Below are positions 54,499 to 56,744 of a stretch of DNA of 56,744 nucleotides, piece after piece. Numbering within the stretch: position 1 is the first letter of the stretch; every line of letters begins with the position of its first letter. Below the pieces are notes generated by a model, which was not told the DNA's origin, made no database searches, and was given only the letters and a program-made list of their open reading frames with translations. The DNA comes from Halichondria panicea (Eukaryota; Porifera; Demospongiae; Suberitida; Halichondriidae), in assembly GCF_963675165.1 (NCBI RefSeq), contig NW_026986606.1:1-56744 (forward strand), in the 5' to 3' direction. The position numbers were made by a program, and so were the translations under genes.

Positions 54499-55623
54499 TC
54501 AGTTGCCAGGTATTCGGTCCATTGGTCGGTTCCACGGTTTTGCTTTATCATATGGTTCAGCCCAGTTCCTTATCTTCCTCATCTCTTCAGGCCTGTTCAA
54601 CAAGAATCTCACTATTAAACTCGCACAGCTTTTGTTCACTCCCTCCAGTTTATCTCCGGGGATCACGTTGTCATAGAGACGCATCGTAGGCCCTGCCCAG
54701 AATACGTTGTGTCTTGTATCGCTCGAGTCTTGACGAAAATCCAGAGTGTTGAGTTGAAACGCTACAAAAGTGAAATATTGACCATCCGTAACTATGCCTT
54801 GGTTGACGAGAGGGAATGGTACAGGTTGGTCCAATTTGAACCCTTTGTGAACCCCTTCACCGGCAGCTTGCGCAAACAGTTGTATAAGCCCATGGGCTAA
54901 TAATTGTTCATTATTGACACAGCTTCTGTACGTCGTGAACAGGGTATGAGCCATTGGAAATGGTCCGTGTCTACGGCAACCCCCAAACGGTGTGATCTGA
55001 TCGAAACTTCTCTTAAAGACTCCGAGGCTTGACGGAAGGAATTTAATTGGTGGTATAGCTCCCAATTGAGCGTCTGGTTCGCAAAACAAGTCAAGACCGT
55101 GTGCAGTGTGTAGTATGTGAAGTGGTGTGTTTTGGCAAATGAAATTGTGCCCATCTCGTCTCCAATAGCACTCAACGGTGGGTTCAAAGGTCAAATGCGA
55201 CTCCCTCAGGTGTGCGTACTCATTTGCTAGAGGCCAAACACTTGCAAGGGTGGACTGAATAAGACCAGATATTTTCAGTTCTGGAATTCGGTAGTTTGGT
55301 CGATTGTGGTCCTGAAAAACGAGGTACTCTTCAGCTCGTTTGATGACATCATCAGTAATTGACTCATTTGGTACTTGGATATTTTGGATTTTATCGGGAA
55401 GTCCTTGAATTGAAACAGATTTTGTTAGCCACTGATATTTCGTAAATGGATCGACAGCTTTGGTATGGGGGTGTACCACATTGCACTTTCTCCATAGCCA
55501 TCCAGGCCCTAGAATGTGTGGAGGCTTCTTCTTTTCCACGTGAACGTAACCATAGCTCCTGGTACAGCTCAGCAACAGCCACCTCTTAGGCAGTGAGTCA
55601 GAAAATGTCTTGAGAAACTTCAT
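54499..55623 (-). CDS. MRPL37: Mitochondrial large-subunit ribosomal protein mL37
   Basis: A single exon of 374 aa from the ATG at 55623 (MKFLKTFSDSLPKRWLLLSC; basic/hydrophobic, fits a mitochondrial presequence). Two blocks identify it: WLTKSVSIQGLPDKI at residues 65-79 (human WLTKTKLIEGLPEKV) and GIVTDGQYFTFVAFQLNTLD at 276-295 (human [20 protein letters not shown]). Human mL37 is about 423 aa. It belongs to the metazoan-specific part of the mitoribosome and is related to mS30; the WLTK and FQLNT blocks favour mL37. The last codons and stop (54499-54515) form the edge of the segmental duplications that lead into the glycosyltransferase array. Confidence 0.85.
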   Translation of the reverse strand: MKFLKTFSDSLPKRWLLLSCTRSYGYVHVEKKKPPHILGPGWLWRKCNVVHPHTKAVDPFTKYQWLTKSVSIQGLPDKIQNIQVPNESITDDVIKRAEEYLVFQDHNRPNYRIPELKISGLIQSTLASVWPLANEYAHLRESHLTFEPTVECYWRRDGHNFICQNTPLHILHTAHGLDLFCEPDAQLGAIPPIKFLPSSLGVFKRSFDQITPFGGCRRHGPFPMAHTLFTTYRSCVNNEQLLAHGLIQLFAQAAGEGVHKGFKLDQPVPFPLVNQGIVTDGQYFTFVAFQLNTLDFRQDSSDTRHNVFWAGPTMRLYDNVIPGDKLEGVNKSCASLIVRFLLNRPEEMRKIRNWAEPYDKAKPWNRPMDRIPGN

Positions 55624-55758
55624 CTTTTTTATATAAAAAATTTATAATTTGCAGCCATGTGGAGAAATTTTGACTTGTTTTTTTTTTTACTATGGGGGGA
55701 GGGGCTGACTAGTCCACATGTGTTAACTCAACCAACCACAGAGAAAACAACCATCACC
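55624..55758. promoter_or_regulatory. Compact bidirectional promoter region (mL37 / nuclear protein)
   Basis: Only 135 bp separate the two divergent start codons. It contains TATATAAAAAATTTATAA near 55629-55648 and a poly-T tract near 55675. Promoter function is inferred from the divergent arrangement. Confidence 0.5.
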
Positions 55759-56558
55759 ATGGCTGTTAGAAGATCTGCTAGACTCAAGTTAAAGGAGGAA
55801 GAAGAACAGGAGCGCTATAGGACTCCATTGAGGGGAGGCCAGGCGGTAAAGAGGCGCCTCTCTAGCACTAGTAATAGTTTTAGTGAAGAAGGTAGTCCAC
55901 CAGCTACTAGTGCTATAAAGGAACAACTCGAGTGTCAAGACATTGTCAGTGCTAGTGATGAAGATGTGGTGGCTGTTACTCCCAAGAGGAAACAAACTCG
56001 CAAAACCAATAACTTCTTGAAACTGTAAGCGTACGTTTGTAAATTTTCTAGTCTATAAATTTACTCGTGTATATAATTATAAACAACGTTTTCAGGTACA
56101 ACTCTTATAATCGTGATGATGGTTACGATCTCTATGAGGATGAATTTATAGACGACAGTGAGGAGGTTGTCAACAAAAAAAATCGAAGGAAGGAAAAAAG
56201 GACTAGACGTGATTCTAACAGTTCCAGCAGCTCAGATATCGGAGGTCGAAGGTCAAAACGTAAAAAAGCAGAAATGCAATTGTCCAGTGATGAAGAGATT
56301 GGGCAAATTACGAGTAACCGTGGAAACGAACCAGCTGGAATCATTATTTCGAAAATCTCTGTCAACGATAGTCATACAAGATACTCAAGTGATTCTGATG
56401 TTGAGTGTAGTTTAAGAAGACCGAGAGCGGCTATTAACCGAAGCAGACTAGACTCTTATCTCTCAGATAGCTCTGAGGAGGATATAAAGGTTAAAACGAA
56501 GACACGGAAGAAGAGACGAGTGCAGTGTCCGGAGAGTGATGAAGAGTTAGCAAGGTGA
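55759..56558 (+). CDS. Ser/acidic and Lys/Arg-rich probable nuclear protein
   Basis: ATG at 55759 lies in a good context (CACCATGG). Exon 1 is 55759-56024 (MAVRRSARLKLKEEEEQERY…), exon 2 starts at 56095 after TTTTCAG, in phase (split Leu codon), and stays open to TGA at 56556-56558, giving about 242 aa. It has several basic nuclear-localisation-like clusters (TPKRKQTRK, RRSKRKK, KTKTRKKRR) alternating with acidic/Ser tracts (DLYEDEFIDDSEE, SSDEEIG, SDSSEED), typical CK2 targets. No fold is recognised; the DEFIDDSEE motif resembles stretches in chromatin-associated disordered proteins. AAG|GTGAAA near the stop could also be a donor, so more exons right of the window are possible. Confidence 0.65.
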
Positions 56559-56744
56559 AACACAGCGATAGTTTTAGTTATCGATGGTACAGAAATATTA
56601 TACAAAATGTGTGTATTCTTAATTGGCAATGAAATGTGTGTAATGGCCATCAGCTTTGTAATACAGTTTTAAAATTATGTTCTTCAAAATACTCCGTAAA
56701 AGGTCAAAAGGAACCCCTCTGTGTGTCTTACGTACATTATACAT

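Overview
This is an animal nuclear genomic window, not prokaryotic. It has GT-AG introns (many of 60-400 bp), AT-rich intergenic DNA full of short inverted-repeat elements, and genes for collagen, ankyrin/ZU5, tRNA-deaminase, mitoribosomal and membrane proteins. The mix (compact introns, an ankyrin-ZU5 gene, a Cys-rich multi-TM family with a CGPLNxTGLLCxKC signature that I associate with demosponge genomes, GTACATGTA-rich spacers) suggests a sponge, possibly Amphimedon or a relative. That assignment is an inference from memory.

Layout. 1-1.4 kb: nested transposon derivatives. 1.56-5.85 kb (-): ankyrin-repeat/ZU5 gene, partial, with an in-frame TGA in the ZU5 domain. 6.16-6.68 kb (-): single-exon ADAT2-like tRNA adenosine deaminase. 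7.8-29.9 kb (+): one large secreted collagen gene. I could splice it into 58 exons with one continuous frame (5445 nt, 1814 aa): signal peptide, thrombospondin-N/laminin-G-like domain, about 1310 residues of nearly uninterrupted Gly-X-Y, a short trimerisation-like segment, a hinge with an RSRR site, a CGNG...ECD Cys-rich module, and a C-terminal endostatin domain whose last three cysteines have exactly the spacing of human endostatin. This is the architecture of a multiplexin (collagen XV/XVIII), with an extra Cys-rich module. Its 5.3-kb intron (19589-24867) holds two nested genes: a secreted Ser/Asp/Glu-rich 20-residue-repeat protein (+) and a decayed multi-pass membrane protein (-). 30.5-31.0 kb (+): truncated N-terminal fragment of what is probably the same membrane-protein family. 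31.6-33.9 kb: a stray copy of one collagen exon, split by a 2-kb foldback transposon with a CCGG target duplication. 34-36.3 kb: MITEs and a minisatellite-bearing inverted-repeat element.

36.6-52.9 kb (-): an array of a DXD-motif type II glycosyltransferase (GT32-like). There are five recognisable copies plus a sixth 3'-end relic. Copies 3 and 5 are open; copies 1, 2 and 4 are broken by different lesions. The spacers are segmental duplications that carry a short footprint of the neighbouring mL37 gene's 3' end. 54.5-55.6 kb (-): mitochondrial ribosomal protein mL37, divergent from a Ser/acidic/Lys-Arg-rich, probably nuclear, protein at 55.8-56.6 kb (+).

Functionally the window is dominated by extracellular matrix and secretory-pathway genes. 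The best candidate for something new is the endostatin-bearing multiplexin with its Cys-rich insertion and nested genes. The glycosyltransferase array is a clear snapshot of gene birth and death.
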